DNA from: Argopecten irradians | Taxonomy: Eukaryota; Mollusca; Bivalvia; Pectinida; Pectinidae | Assembly: GCF_041381155.1 (NCBI RefSeq) | Contig: NC_091135.1 | Span: 8,609,620 to 8,673,619 of the forward strand | Reading direction: 5' to 3' | DNA length: 64,000 bases | Part shown: positions 62,775 through 64,000 of the stretch, one piece after another | How the letters are laid out: every line of letters starts with the position of its first letter | How positions within the stretch are numbered: the first letter of the stretch is position 1 | The notes under the pieces: model-generated | Seen by the model: the letters and a program-made list of their open reading frames with translations, nothing else | Databases searched by the model: none | What the model was told of the DNA's origin: nothing | Program-made: the position numbers and the translations under genes

Positions 62775-62958
62775 CTGTTTTGGGTTGCATTGGCAAACAA
62801 AATAGGGTCAGTAGGTCGTGAAGATTTTTTTTTTTTTAGTGTCTTTCACTCTAAATTAATGGCCAGAACCAGAATCTGAGATTGAAATCCGGCCTTTTAA
62901 TTTTTTTGCTTAGAAAAGTGGGGAAAAAAATTAGGGTCGGTCGGGTAAGCCAAAACAG
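62775..62958. mobile_element. 184-bp MITE-like repeat, second copy
   Basis: Begins CTGTTTTGGGTTGCATTGG and ends GGGTAAGCCAAAACAG, an inverted pair; same family as 45516-45703. Confidence 0.7.
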
Positions 62959-62959
62959 G

Positions 62960-64000
62960 CATTCTTTTTTTTTGGCCTAATACTGTACAATGTATATCGC
63001 TATATTTCGAAAGTGGTTCATTTTCAGTATATTTGTATTTCCATTGAAATCCAAGAATTTTCAACACCAATGAAATATTCAGAAAACCATTAACATACCT
63101 AAGAAACAACAGTATAGTATATAGATTCACAAATTGTAGGGATAAGTTAACCGCTTAATTTAGCCTCTGCAAAGAATGTGTCCCTTATAGAAACCACGAA
63201 ATACTGACCTAGAAAATGTTAAGCCCTATACAGTAAGTAACCTTCGGCATTGTCATACACAGTAAGATGAGCACTTATGAGTCTGCAATCGCTCCCAGGG
63301 TGCATTGCGGTTCTCTAAATATCACCTCTGTAAACAGCCCAGCGAAATTTTAAGATTCTTGAAAAACGTATTTCGGACACATACTAAATTCTCAAATACA
63401 TATTGTTAGGTGCCATATGTATCATTTTCCTGTAAACGACTGTGAGTTCTGACATTATATAATTTGATCACTCAATATCAAACCAAACAATAATGGATTC
63501 TTTTGCGGATACACTAGTTTTACTTGTAGGTAAATAGTCATGATTTGCATACGACGTCCTCCGTTTCAAAAACACTCACTGTGACGTCATATGAAAAAGA
63601 GGCCCCACGTATTAAACAATCGTCATGACATAATATTCTGTGACCTGAGGTCAACAGACGGTCAGTCCGTGAGTTGACAGAGGTGAATGTGGGGACCGCA
63701 ATGAACCCTGGGAGAGACTGATGGGTCTGTGACGTAAATTACAGCAAATATGGGGTTTACACTGGCTGAAAATTTGCATGAAAAGGATGACATGCAATAG
63801 AAACGTGTATAGGATCAATATTTTAAAAAAAAATTTGTCACTCTAACTGTTTATTTACCAAAAAAATATTGTCGGAGTCTATTTTGAAATTTTCTTGAAA
63901 TGATAAAAAGCTTGTAAAACAATATAATAACCAAACAAAGCTTTAATACTTGCAAAGAAATCATTCTAATATAATGTAGATATACAATTTAGGTATTGTT
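62960..64000. other. Intron or upstream sequence of the acid phosphatase gene, no exon seen
   Basis: No further exon with catalytic-domain words was found on the minus strand, so the next upstream exon is probably beyond the window. Confidence 0.45.

Overview
The window looks like nuclear DNA of a bivalve mollusc, possibly a scallop-like species. It is AT-rich, with short exons, GT-AG introns of 0.3-3 kb, an intronless nicotinic-receptor-type gene, a fibrinogen-domain exon, a tRNA-headed SINE with conserved arms of the molluscan V-SINE type, and several MITE families. The species is an inference; no prokaryotic, plasmid or organelle signal is present.

Left part (1-40.2 kb, plus strand): a cluster of one secreted-peptide family that I do not recognise. 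At 1-6,460 is the 3' part of a gene built from a tandem array of near-identical ~1,042-bp units. Each unit carries two small exons in compatible phases, so each adds a 90-residue module ending in a Lys-Arg site. Three single-module relatives follow (CDS starts 17,049, 26,657 and 36,903), each in its own copy of a ~9.6-kb segmental duplication. The single gene has a TATA-like box, a non-coding first exon, a signal-peptide exon, a four-cysteine exon and a short last exon. The array's linker exon resembles the single gene's last exon joined to the end of its signal exon, which suggests how a single-peptide gene became a polyprotein-like gene. Copy 1 of the duplication sits between ~1.3-kb inverted arms. 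Copy 3 is rich in one-base insertions that break the frame, which may reflect assembly error.

Between these are transposon remains: a MITE with an internal minisatellite (12.8-13.6 kb), a gag-like retroelement fossil (10.9-11.6 kb), decayed LINE pieces repeated in all three duplications, and a TA-flanked MITE family.

Right part (40.5-64 kb): a complete seven-exon gene on the minus strand for a 263-residue MRH-type (mannose-6-phosphate receptor/Atg27-like) membrane protein; microsatellites and a LINE 3' end; an intronless Cys-loop receptor subunit on the minus strand; an orphan C-terminal fibrinogen-domain exon on the plus strand; a 37-bp minisatellite; and the last three exons of a membrane-anchored histidine acid phosphatase on the minus strand, whose introns hold a SINE and two foldback structures. 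The receptor-like, lysosomal-type and secreted-peptide genes show no evidence of acting together; their adjacency is ordinary eukaryotic gene order.
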